A stretch of 11,541 bases of DNA from an uncultured Eisenbergiella sp. (lineage in GTDB: Bacteria > Bacillota > Clostridia > Lachnospirales > Lachnospiraceae). The DNA is taken from assembly GCA_947626725.1 (NCBI GenBank), contig CANQTI010000043.1, forward strand, positions 1 to 11,541, written 5' to 3'. The position numbers were made by a program, and so were the translations under genes. The notes under the pieces are model-generated. The model saw only the letters and a program-made list of their open reading frames with translations, did no database searches and was not told where the DNA came from. Of the stretch, positions 1-5,631 are shown piece by piece (the stretch's first letter is position 1; each line of letters begins with the position of its first letter).

Positions 1-249
1 GAGAACACCTGGGACGTGGACGCTTCCATGAGCATCGACGACTGTCTGGACCGCATCGGCCTGGAAGAGTATGACGAGGAAGAGGTGGCCCATAAAAATA
101 TGGCGAGTCTGGCCTATGAAGCCTTTGATGCCATTCCCCGGGAAGGAGACAGCTTTACCTTTCATAATCTGCGGATCACCGTGCTCCGGATGGAGAAGCG
201 GCGTATCCTGACCCTGCGGATTGTGCGGGAGGAGGTGAAGGCGGAATGA
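1..249 (+). CDS. CNNM/CBS/CorC-type membrane protein, C-terminal fragment
   Basis: This is the 3' end of a gene that begins left of the window. The frame is open from base 1 to the TGA at 247-249, giving 82 visible residues. They match the small C-terminal CorC_HlyC (transporter-associated) domain: an NTWDVDAS segment, then REGDSF, then a strand ending in ITVLRM. The same order appears at the end of the next gene (DGDVTIGEF, KAGDSF, ITVLEM), so the two are paralogues. In this family the domain follows a DUF21 membrane region and a pair of CBS domains that bind adenine nucleotides. Members are linked to Mg2+ or other cation efflux and are often mislabelled haemolysins. The GTG at 16 is in frame but is not the start, because homology continues upstream to the window edge. 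The stop overlaps the next start (ATGA), which implies an operon with translational coupling. The membrane and CBS parts cannot be seen, so the assignment rests on the tail and the paralogy. Confidence 0.85.
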   Translation, partial: ENTWDVDASMSIDDCLDRIGLEEYDEEEVAHKNMASLAYEAFDAIPREGDSFTFHNLRITVLRMEKRRILTLRIVREEVKAE

Positions 250-1532
250 CTTTATTGATTTATTGCCTTGCCATCGTCGTACTGCTGATTTTTTCCGCGT
301 TTTTTTCCGGATCGGAAATCGCTTACTCCGCAGTAAACCGGAACCGTCTGGAGGCCGGAACCGGGGGCGCGGTGAAACGGGCTCTTTACATCTGTGACCG
401 GTTCGACCGGGCACTGTCCGCCATCCTCATCGGCAATAACCTGGTGAATATTTCTGCTTCCAGCGTGGCGACTCTGATGGCGCTGATGCTGGCAGGCGTG
501 GAGGCGACTGCGGGCAGACAGGATCTGTTCACTTCCGCGGCATCCATCCTGCTGACCATATTGGTGCTGATCTTCGGCGAGACTATGCCCAAGATCATTG
601 CGAGACGCAATCCGCTGTCCTTCACGCTGAAAGTATCCGCCCCGCTTCAGTTCCTGATGACGGTGCTGACCCCGGTGACATGGGTGATCTGCGGTCTGGT
701 GAATCTTCTCACCGCTCCTCTGAAGGGAGAAAAGCTGGACGAGGACGAAGAAGCACAGGCCGCGGAAGAGGAACTCATCGATCTGATTGAAACCAGCGAA
801 GACGAGGGCATCATTGACGAGGATCAGTCGGAGCTTCTGCAAAATGCCCTGGATTTCGCCGAGATTTCCGTTCGGGAGGTCATGACTCCCCGGGTGGATA
901 TGGAAGCGCTGGAGATCGACGACGATGTCGAGGAGATCCGTGCAAGGATTGAAAAAAGCAAGTTTTCCCGTCTGCCGATGTATGACGAGCAGCGAGAGCG
1001 GGTCATCGGTGTGCTGTATCTGAACCATTATTATCGCGCGCTGCTGGACGGACCGGTAACGGATTTCCGCAGTTTGCTGATCAAACCCTGTTTTGTCTAT
1101 AAAACTACCAAACTGCCTGCAGTCCTCAACATCATGCGGCAGCAGAAGACCCATATCGCCATCGTCACTGATGATTACGGCAGCACGATAGGAATGGTCA
1201 CCATGGAGGATGTGCTGGAGCAGATCGTGGGAGATATCTGGGATGAGACCGACGAAGTGGTGAAGGACGTGGTGGAACGCAGCGAACATGAGTATGAGTT
1301 GGACGGCGACGTCACCATCGGCGAATTCTGCGAGCTGATGGAGTGGGATGAGGACAGCTTCGAGACCGAGTCCATCACCGTAGGAGGCTGGACGTTGGAG
1401 AGATTCGGCAGTTTTCCGAAAGCCGGGGACAGCTTCGATTACGAGAATATCACTGTCACGGTGCTGGAGATGGATGATCTGCGGGTAGGCCGGGTGCTCG
1501 TCACCGTGCGGCCCGTGGAAGAGGAAGAGTGA
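246..1532 (+). CDS. CNNM/CBS/CorC-type (haemolysin C-like) membrane protein
   Basis: A complete 428-residue member of the DUF21-CBS-CorC family. Family relatives are implicated in Mg2+/cation efflux or homeostasis; direct haemolytic activity is not implied. Visible order: hydrophobic helix about 3-25 followed by FFSGSEIAYSAVNR; further helices about 56-82, 96-112 and 133-157 (DUF21). Next is a very acidic linker (about 162-198). CBS1 spans about 210-268 and begins REVMTPR; CBS2 spans about 278-332 and contains TDDYGSTIGMVTMEDVLEQIVGD-type residues (308-330). The CorC_HlyC domain covers about 340-423. Length is typical of the family. The start ATG overlaps the upstream stop and has a strong AGGAGGTGA site at 230-238, about 7 bases away. 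The protein ends in an EEEE tail. The reading frame stays open past the TGA for more than 200 bases. Which cation it handles cannot be told from sequence. Confidence 0.93.
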   Translation: MTLLIYCLAIVVLLIFSAFFSGSEIAYSAVNRNRLEAGTGGAVKRALYICDRFDRALSAILIGNNLVNISASSVATLMALMLAGVEATAGRQDLFTSAASILLTILVLIFGETMPKIIARRNPLSFTLKVSAPLQFLMTVLTPVTWVICGLVNLLTAPLKGEKLDEDEEAQAAEEELIDLIETSEDEGIIDEDQSELLQNALDFAEISVREVMTPRVDMEALEIDDDVEEIRARIEKSKFSRLPMYDEQRERVIGVLYLNHYYRALLDGPVTDFRSLLIKPCFVYKTTKLPAVLNIMRQQKTHIAIVTDDYGSTIGMVTMEDVLEQIVGDIWDETDEVVKDVVERSEHEYELDGDVTIGEFCELMEWDEDSFETESITVGGWTLERFGSFPKAGDSFDYENITVTVLEMDDLRVGRVLVTVRPVEEEE

Positions 1533-1552
1533 CCGCGGCCCGGGGAGTATGA

Positions 1553-1581
1553 CTTTCGCGGAAGAAGAGCGACCGCGAAAG
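1553..1581. other. Small inverted repeat downstream of the CBS protein gene
   Basis: CTTTCGCGG (1553-1561) and CCGCGAAAG (1573-1581) are perfect 9-bp arms around an 11-base loop, 20 bases after the CBS gene stop. No T-run follows, so it is not a canonical intrinsic terminator. It is the first of three hairpins in the convergent intergenic region. Confidence 0.35.
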
Positions 1582-1621
1582 AACAGGAGCGGCTGCGGCG
1601 GAAGAAGTATGAATATGGAGA

Positions 1622-1659
1622 GCAGAGCGGTCCCGGCAGGAAACCGGGGCCGCTTCTGC
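1622..1659. terminator. GC-rich hairpin in convergent intergenic region
   Basis: The arms are 1622-1636 and 1644-1659, with a 7-base loop (CAGGAAA), one bulged T and one G-U type pair. It lies between two genes pointing at each other, where bidirectional termination is expected. Neither side carries a clear T-tract, so the terminator call is tentative. Confidence 0.35.
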
Positions 1660-1669
1660 GGATCAATAC

Positions 1670-1696
1670 GGCCCCGCGCACGCTGTGCGCGGGGCC
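1670..1696. terminator. Perfect 12-bp GC-rich hairpin, possible bidirectional terminator
   Basis: GGCCCCGCGCAC (1670-1681) pairs exactly with GTGCGCGGGGCC (1685-1696) around a 3-base loop. It sits between the + strand CBS gene (stop at 1532) and the end of the - strand repeat-protein gene (1756). The stem is very stable. However, there is no T-run on either strand, so it may instead be an RNA 3'-end protector or a Rho-type boundary. Confidence 0.5.
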
Positions 1697-1755
1697 AAGA
1701 TCGTTGGCAGGTATTTTATGGACGTTTCACAGGCTGCCTCCCTGTATCGGCCCGA

Positions 1756-2703
1756 CTACAGGGATTCCCGAAGTACGGCCATCAGCTCCGCATGGAGCGC
1801 CTCATCGTTCATTCCGCTCAGCCGGTTGCGCTCGATGAGGTCATAGATTTCCTGAGGCTTCATCTTCCGCGGCTGGGGCGGACAGGTTTCGGACCGCAGA
1901 TCGTCGTACAGCTTTTCATAGAACTTGATGAGCTCCAGATTGGTGTTTTCGCGTCGGACCGCGATATCCCGGATCGCGTTGGCCTTTGCCTGGCCCAGCA
2001 GATTCCCGGGTGTGCCAGGATTCCCACAGGAACCGTCCTCCATCGCCGTCAGGGTGTCCAGCGCCCTGAAAATGTGCGCATCGTCCTGATGGACCGCCTC
2101 CAGCTGCCTGAGCACATAATCGACGGAAAGCAGGGGCCCGTCTTGGGGCGTGCTGTTTCGGATGCGTGCTGCGACAGCTTTCATAAGGCTGGATATGCCG
2201 CCATTTTCCGCGCCGGTCCCGTTCTGTTCCGGCGCCGTGAACGCGGGTTCGTCCTGGACGGCTTCTGCTGCTTTTGTCTGTCCATCGTCCTGTTCCGATG
2301 TCCGGCGCATGGATTCGTCTTGGACGGCTTTCGCCGCCTTTGCTTCTGTCAGCCTTTCATCCTGTCCTGATGTCCGGCGCATGGATTCGTCTTGGACGGC
2401 TTCTGACGCTTTTGCTTCTGTCAGCCTTCCATCCTGTTCTGATGTCCGGCGTTTGGATTCGTCCCGGACGCCTTCCGCTGCTTTCGCTTCTGTCTGTCTT
2501 TCGTCCGCTTTGTTTTTATGATTCAGATCGGTCATATCGATATCCTCCTGTATCGCAGGCGGACACGCAAGGCAGATCGTATTTTCGTCTACAAAGCGTG
2601 CCCTGCCTTTTTTCACAAGACCTCTGGCCCTTTTCGGGTAGGTCGCTTCATATTCTCTGCCTGTTTCATCCATCACGGAAATCTTTTTTTCGATGGGATC
2701 CAA
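1756..2703 (-). CDS. Hypothetical protein with 24-residue tandem repeats
   Basis: A 315-residue protein of unknown function. Three parts are visible. An N-terminal module of about 1-55 contains EYEATYPKRARGLVKKGRAR and then a DENTICLACPP stretch. I recall this module from clostridial hypothetical proteins, without a proven role, and its basic PKRAR..KKGRAR core could contact nucleic acid (inference). A low-complexity, highly charged region follows with four repeats (residues 67-160). The C-terminal region, about 170-315, looks helical and contains LSVDYVLRQL and MKPQEIYDLIERNRLSGMN. There is no signal peptide or membrane segment, so it is probably cytoplasmic. The start is TTG at 2703-2701. 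An AAAGGGGG purine run lies immediately before it, closer than usual. In-frame GTG/ATG codons at residues 10-11 are alternatives, but starting there would clip the conserved N-terminus. A strong promoter lies upstream and the gene stands alone on its strand. The overlapping + strand frames here have no family resemblance. Confidence 0.8.
   Translation of the reverse strand: MDPIEKKISVMDETGREYEATYPKRARGLVKKGRARFVDENTICLACPPAIQEDIDMTDLNHKNKADERQTEAKAAEGVRDESKRRTSEQDGRLTEAKASEAVQDESMRRTSGQDERLTEAKAAKAVQDESMRRTSEQDDGQTKAAEAVQDEPAFTAPEQNGTGAENGGISSLMKAVAARIRNSTPQDGPLLSVDYVLRQLEAVHQDDAHIFRALDTLTAMEDGSCGNPGTPGNLLGQAKANAIRDIAVRRENTNLELIKFYEKLYDDLRSETCPPQPRKMKPQEIYDLIERNRLSGMNDEALHAELMAVLRESL
2224..2505 (-). 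repeat. In-frame tandem repeat, 72-bp unit, about 4 copies
   Basis: There are three 24-codon units (2505-2434, 2433-2362, 2361-2290) and a diverged 22-codon unit (2289-2224). The protein consensus is roughly DERLTEAKAAEAVQDESMRR followed by TSEQ. By hand alignment the second and third units agree at about 65 of 72 bases, so the expansion is fairly recent at the DNA level. The unit length is a multiple of three, so copy-number changes preserve the frame. Confidence 0.9.
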
Positions 2704-2772
2704 CCCCCTTTATATGATGATGTACGGAACTGCGTTTTTTGCGATGAGTGTCTTCTCCGTCCCGCTTCCTTC

Positions 2773-2801
2773 ATTGTATCATCCGGGGGAAGAAGCGTCA
2801 A
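2773..2801 (-). promoter_or_regulatory. Sigma-A-type promoter for the repeat-protein gene
   Basis: Read on the - strand: -35 TTGACG (2801-2796), a 17-base spacer, and -10 TACAAT (2778-2773) preceded by TGA, which gives an extended -10. Each box differs from consensus at one position and the spacing is optimal. Transcription should begin near 2766, leaving a leader of about 60 bases before the TTG start at 2703. Confidence 0.75.
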
Positions 2802-2833
2802 GAAAAACGGTGCACAGGACGGCCGCCGACGGT

Positions 2834-2951
2834 CCCGGACACACGTTCCAGACATCAGGCGCAGACGTTTGTTCCGGACTCCGCCCCGGACGCACGTCCC
2901 AGAAATCCGCTCCGGACTCCGCCCGGACATTTGCCCCAGGACATCCGCCGG
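2834..2951. repeat. Degenerate GC-rich direct repeats
   Basis: Three imperfect copies begin with CCCGGAC at about 2834, 2885 and 2922. The first two share an ACGT-YCCAGA-ATC core and end in TCCGGACTCCGCC; the third keeps CCCGGACA, CCCAG and ACATCCGCC. The units are unequal (about 51, 37 and 30 bases). No spacers or long identity are present, so this is not a CRISPR array. Confidence 0.5.
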
Positions 2952-3107
2952 AATGTTCGGGGACAGGGCGGAATATACATGAAATGGAAACCGCTGACCG
3001 ACGGCCGTATTTTGCGGTCCTGCGGCGAAGGACGCGAAAGCCGCCGACCCATGCGGATGAGCGGCAGACGGAATGCGGACCGAATGAAAAGGATGGGAGA
3101 GATGAAT

Positions 3108-3494
3108 ATGGGAAACATGAGACAGACGCAGAAGGCCGCACCTGCCATTCCGGCAGCGCTGATCAAATGTCTGCTGGCCGCATATCTTCTGACGGGGGCG
3201 GGGCTTCTTTTGCTGGCGCTGCTTCTATACCGGCTGCAGTTGTCAGAGGATATTGTAAACATAGGTATTATCGGGATCTACGCGCTTTCGTCCCTGGCCG
3301 CGGGGTTCCTCTGCGGAAAATGCGTGAAGGACCGGCGTTTTTTCTGGGGGCTGATCTGCGGCGTGCTGTACTTCTGCGTGCTGGCGGCTCTGACGCTGGC
3401 CGTGAACCATTCCTTCCAGGACCTGAACACCCGGTTTTTCACCACGCTCATGATCTGTGCGGGCAGCGGCATGCTGGGCGGCATGATCAGCTGA
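3108..3494 (+). CDS. Small four-helix membrane protein, TIGR04086-like
   Basis: This 128-residue protein is almost wholly hydrophobic, with four likely helices at about 19-41, 50-70, 77-98 and 109-127. The helix 1/helix 2 region (LLTGAGLLLLALLLYRLQLSE then VNIGIIGIY) and the FLCGKCVKDRRFFWGL loop fit the TIGR04086 family of small clostridial membrane proteins. The family has no established function. To my recollection such genes often lie near SCIFF and secDF genes, as here. The start was chosen at ATG 3108 because GGGAGA (3095-3100) is 7 bases upstream. In-frame ATGs at 3084, 3093, 3102 and 3117 cannot be excluded. The frame is open back to 2748, but that extension is Arg-rich and lacks family character. 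The long hairpin begins 13 bases after the stop. Confidence 0.8.
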   Translation: MGNMRQTQKAAPAIPAALIKCLLAAYLLTGAGLLLLALLLYRLQLSEDIVNIGIIGIYALSSLAAGFLCGKCVKDRRFFWGLICGVLYFCVLAALTLAVNHSFQDLNTRFFTTLMICAGSGMLGGMIS

Positions 3495-3506
3495 GGCATC
3501 CCACCA

Positions 3507-3742
3507 GGACCGTCCGCATGGACAGGGCAGTACGGGGCGAGGCAGGCCCCTTCCCGACATGCACATTCCTTTTCCGGACACGCTCGCGCTCGAGAAAAAC
3601 GCAGCGGTTCTAAGCTCAGCGGCGTCCTTACGGATTTGCTTCGCTAAGAACCGGCGTTTTTCTAACGGTCCGGGAAAATGGAATGTGCATGTCGGGAAGG
3701 GGCCTGCCTCGCCCCGTACTGCCCTGTCCATGCGGACGGTCC
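3507..3742. repeat. Very long inverted repeat / hairpin element
   Basis: The outer arms 3507-3569 and 3680-3742 are perfect 63-bp reverse complements. Pairing continues inward with small bulges: 3570-3575 with 3673-3678, 3576-3579 with 3668-3671, 3593-3602 with 3654-3663, and 3605-3611 with 3647-3653. This leaves a terminal loop of about 35 bases. The whole element is about 236 bp and carries no gene or transposase. It lies between the stop of the small membrane protein (3494) and the scfA promoter (3801). It could be a non-autonomous mobile or intergenic repeat, a structured RNA, or an oversized transcription boundary. The sequence shows the fold but not the role. Confidence 0.9.
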
Positions 3743-3800
3743 CGGCTGGCGCGAAAAATAGAAGTTTTTGAAAAAAGTACTTTTCCTCGCATTCTTTTTA

Positions 3801-3809
3801 TGATATACT
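3801..3809 (+). promoter_or_regulatory. Extended -10 promoter for scfA
   Basis: TGATATACT is an extended -10 element (TGN plus TATACT at 3804-3809). At 17 bases upstream the -35 position reads TTTTCC (3781-3786), a poor match, which is common when an extended -10 is present. The region just before it is AT-rich, unlike its surroundings. Predicted transcription start is near 3816, giving a leader of about 58 bases to the scfA ATG. Confidence 0.6.
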
Positions 3810-3857
3810 GTACGAAGTTATGAAAAAAGACGGCTCCCGACGGGAGATGGTCGGCAT

Positions 3858-3864
3858 AAGGAGG
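3858..3864 (+). promoter_or_regulatory. Ribosome binding site of scfA
   Basis: AAGGAGG lies 9 bases before the ATG at 3874. A closer ATG at 3867 is only 2 bases away and opens a different frame, so this site decides in favour of 3874. Confidence 0.85.
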
Positions 3865-3873
3865 CCATGAAAG

Positions 3874-4017
3874 ATGAAGCACATCAAGACATTGACAACG
3901 AGAGACCTGAAGGAATCCATGAAAAAGGGCGGCTGTATGGAGTGTCAGACATCCTGCCAGTCTGCATGCAAGACATCCTGTACAGTAGGCAACCAGAGCT
4001 GTGAAAAGGTAAAATAA
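3874..4017 (+). CDS. scfA: SCIFF precursor peptide (six cysteines in forty-five residues)
   Basis: A 47-residue peptide, too short for ordinary gene callers, ending at TAA 4015-4017. It starts MKHIKTL and carries six cysteines at residues 21, 24, 28, 32, 36 and 43, with the conserved core CQTSCQSACKTSCTVGNQ. This is the hallmark of SCIFF, a ribosomally made peptide almost universal in Clostridia. The adjacent radical SAM enzyme forms thioether links from Cys sulfur to a neighbouring residue. In the Clostridium thermocellum homologue CteA the characterised link joins Cys32 and Thr37, and both residues are present at those positions here. SCIFF peptides are now grouped with ranthipeptides, and some clostridial ranthipeptides have been tied to quorum sensing. 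The physiological role in this organism is not known. The leader is the first 20 residues. No peptidase or exporter gene is adjacent. Expression is predicted from its own promoter, with a hairpin after the stop. Confidence 0.96.
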   Translation: MKHIKTLTTRDLKESMKKGGCMECQTSCQSACKTSCTVGNQSCEKVK

Positions 4018-4035
4018 GCAGACGGAAAACAGTTT

Positions 4036-4063
4036 ATAAGCAGCGATGGGAATCGCTGCTTAT
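4036..4063 (+). terminator. Stem-loop between scfA and scfB, probable attenuator
   Basis: ATAAGCAGCGAT (4036-4047) and ATCGCTGCTTAT (4052-4063) form a perfect 12-bp stem with a GGGA tetraloop, 18 bases after the scfA stop. The following TATTCGT is only weakly T-rich, so termination should be partial. That fits a peptide needed in excess over its maturase. The stem also contains an in-frame ATG (4046) that would otherwise be mistaken for the scfB start. Confidence 0.65.
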
Positions 4064-4105
4064 TATTCGTACAGCCGACGGGCGGAAGAAAGGATATACG
4101 TTTTA

Positions 4106-5617
4106 GTGATACATCAGTTTCAGAATAACGGTTACAACATCGTGATGGATGTCAACAGCGGCAGCGTTCATGTTGTGGATGATGTGGTTTATCGGGCGCT
4201 CCCGACGGCGGAGCGGCTCTGGCAGGAGGGCGTGCGGGACGCGAAGACGCTGGCCGAAGCGCTGGCAGAGCAGGAGGGCAGTTCCTTTTCTGAGCGCGGC
4301 ACCGGTTCCGCGGAGCAGGGGGCCGTTCCCGAGCGCGCGGCCGCTGCTTCGTCGCACGGTGTCGGCCATATGGAGGATCCTGACGGCGCCGCGGGGGCGA
4401 GCCCCGAGCCGGAAGAAGCGCTGTACAGCGCGGCGGAGGAGATCCTGGAGCTGGCCGAGGCGGGGGCCCTTTTCGCGGAGGATATCTACGAGCCCTATAT
4501 CGACAGCTTCGCTGACCGGCCGACTGTTGTCAAGGCGCTGTGCCTGCATATCGCTCACGACTGCAATCTGGCTTGCGCGTACTGTTTTGCCGGAGAAGGC
4601 GAATATCACGGCAGGCGGGCGCTGATGTCCTTTGAGGTGGGGAAGAAGGCGCTGGATTTCCTGGTGAAGAATTCCGGGAACCGGATCAACCTGGAGGTGG
4701 ATTTTTTCGGCGGCGAACCGCTGATGAACTGGCAGGTGGTGAAGGATCTGGTGGCCTACGGCCGGAGTCTGGAGCAGCCTTATCATAAGAAATTCCGGTT
4801 TACACTGACCACCAACGGCGTGCTTCTGAACGATGAGGTACAGGAGTTCGTCAACCGGGAAATGAGCAATGTGGTCTTGAGCATCGACGGGCGGAAGGCC
4901 GTTCACGACCGGATGCGCCCGTTCCGGGGCGGTCAGGGCAGTTACGACGTGATCGTGCCGAAGTTTCAGAAGCTTGCGGAGAGCCGGAACCAGACCAATT
5001 ATTATGTGCGCGGCACTTTCACCCACAACAATCCGGACTTTTCACAGGATGTGCTGCATCTGGCGGATCTGGGCTTTGAGCAGATCTCCGTGGAGCCCGT
5101 GGTGGCGGATCCGAAGGAGCCCTATGCGCTGCGGGAAGAGGATCTGCCGAAGCTGACGGAAGAATACGACAGGCTGGCGCGGGAGATTCTTCAGAGAAGG
5201 AAAGCGGGAAAGGGCTTCAACTTTTTCCACTTCATGATCGATTTGAGCGGCGGCCCCTGCGCGGCGAAGCGTCTTTCCGGCTGCGGATCGGGCACGGAAT
5301 ATCTGGCAGTGACGCCCTGGGGCGATTTGTATCCCTGTCATCAGTTCGTGGGAAATGAGGCTTTCTGTCTGGGCAATGTGGACGAAGGCGTCCTGCGGCA
5401 GGATATCGTTTCCGAATTTAAAAAGTGCAATGTCTATTCTAGGGAAAAGTGCCGGAGCTGCTTCGCGAAGTTTTACTGCAGCGGCGGCTGCGCGGCCAAT
5501 GCCTGGAACAGCAGTGGCGATATCAACGGTGCCTATGAGCTGGGCTGTGAACTGCAGAAAAAGCGCGTGGAATGCGCGATCATGATAAAAGCGGCGCTGG
5601 CCGATGAAGAAGAATAA
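4106..5617 (+). CDS. scfB: SCIFF peptide maturase, radical SAM/SPASM thioether synthase
   Basis: A 503-residue cytoplasmic enzyme that uses S-adenosylmethionine and iron-sulfur clusters to install thioether crosslinks in the SCIFF peptide. Numbered from GTG 4106: an N-terminal peptide-recognition (RRE-like) region at about 1-55 (IHQFQNNGYNIVMDVNSG) is followed by an Ala/Gly/Glu/Pro-rich linker at about 57-105. The radical SAM core has the CNLACAYC motif (Cys153, 157, 160) binding the 4Fe-4S cluster and GGEPL at 202-206. The C-terminal SPASM domain shows Cys393-x17-Cys411, then Cys449-x2-Cys452-x5-Cys458-x3-Cys462-x18-Cys481, enough for two auxiliary clusters. The start was chosen at GTG 4106 because family members begin near (V)IHQ. 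A GAAAGGA site lies about 11 bases upstream. The ATG at 4046 is inside the preceding stem-loop and would add 20 uncharacteristic residues. The protein is somewhat longer than usual because of the linker. Its stop overlaps the secDF ribosome binding site. Confidence 0.95.
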   Translation: MIHQFQNNGYNIVMDVNSGSVHVVDDVVYRALPTAERLWQEGVRDAKTLAEALAEQEGSSFSERGTGSAEQGAVPERAAAASSHGVGHMEDPDGAAGASPEPEEALYSAAEEILELAEAGALFAEDIYEPYIDSFADRPTVVKALCLHIAHDCNLACAYCFAGEGEYHGRRALMSFEVGKKALDFLVKNSGNRINLEVDFFGGEPLMNWQVVKDLVAYGRSLEQPYHKKFRFTLTTNGVLLNDEVQEFVNREMSNVVLSIDGRKAVHDRMRPFRGGQGSYDVIVPKFQKLAESRNQTNYYVRGTFTHNNPDFSQDVLHLADLGFEQISVEPVVADPKEPYALREEDLPKLTEEYDRLAREILQRRKAGKGFNFFHFMIDLSGGPCAAKRLSGCGSGTEYLAVTPWGDLYPCHQFVGNEAFCLGNVDEGVLRQDIVSEFKKCNVYSREKCRSCFAKFYCSGGCAANAWNSSGDINGAYELGCELQKKRVECAIMIKAALADEEE

Positions 5618-5622
5618 GGAGA
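5616..5622 (+). promoter_or_regulatory. secDF ribosome binding site overlapping the scfB stop
   Basis: AAGGAGA begins inside the scfB TAA stop (5615-5617). It is 0-1 base from the ATG at 5623 but about 9-10 bases from the ATG at 5632, so it supports 5632 as the secDF start. The overlap suggests translational coupling with scfB. Confidence 0.7.
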
Positions 5623-5631
5623 ATGGGAAAA

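Larger units (their letters stand above)
2704..3107. other. Gene-free intergenic region between divergent genes
   Basis: This stretch of about 400 bases separates the - strand repeat-protein gene from the + strand small membrane protein. It holds the - strand promoter and leader (2704-2801) and degenerate GC-rich direct repeats (2834-2951). Several frames stay open here because the DNA is GC-rich. Their translations are rich in Arg, Pro, Ser and Gly and resemble no family. I could not find a convincing + strand promoter for the membrane protein; a TATACAT near 2973-2979 lacks a recognisable -35 box. Confidence 0.6.

Noticed and set aside
252..1289. 345-codon open frame on the - strand inside the CBS protein gene
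   Set aside because: The translation is His/Gln-rich shadow sequence opposite a well-recognised gene; such frames are common in GC-rich DNA.
1549..2370. Long + strand open frame opposite the repeat-protein gene
   Set aside because: It lies over the - strand gene, has no ribosome binding site or family motif, and its repeats are only the complement of the in-frame repeats on the other strand.
2224..2505. CRISPR array
   Set aside because: The 72-bp units are contiguous, have no spacers, keep a reading frame and encode part of a larger protein.
2693..3613. Two long + strand frames through the intergenic region, one extending the small membrane protein upstream to 2748
   Set aside because: The extension is Arg/Pro/Ser-rich, reads through degenerate repeats and lacks family similarity. 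A good ribosome binding site supports a start near 3108.
3507..3742. Insertion sequence with terminal inverted repeats
   Set aside because: There is no transposase or room for one between the arms, and no flanking target duplication was evident by eye. It is reported as an inverted repeat of unknown nature.
4046..4105. ATG at 4046 as the scfB start
   Set aside because: It lies inside the stem of the scfA-scfB hairpin, has no ribosome binding site and adds 20 residues absent from the family N-terminus.
4103..5026. 307-codon - strand open frame inside scfB
   Set aside because: It is antisense to a gene with intact catalytic motifs, and no domain or start signal is visible.
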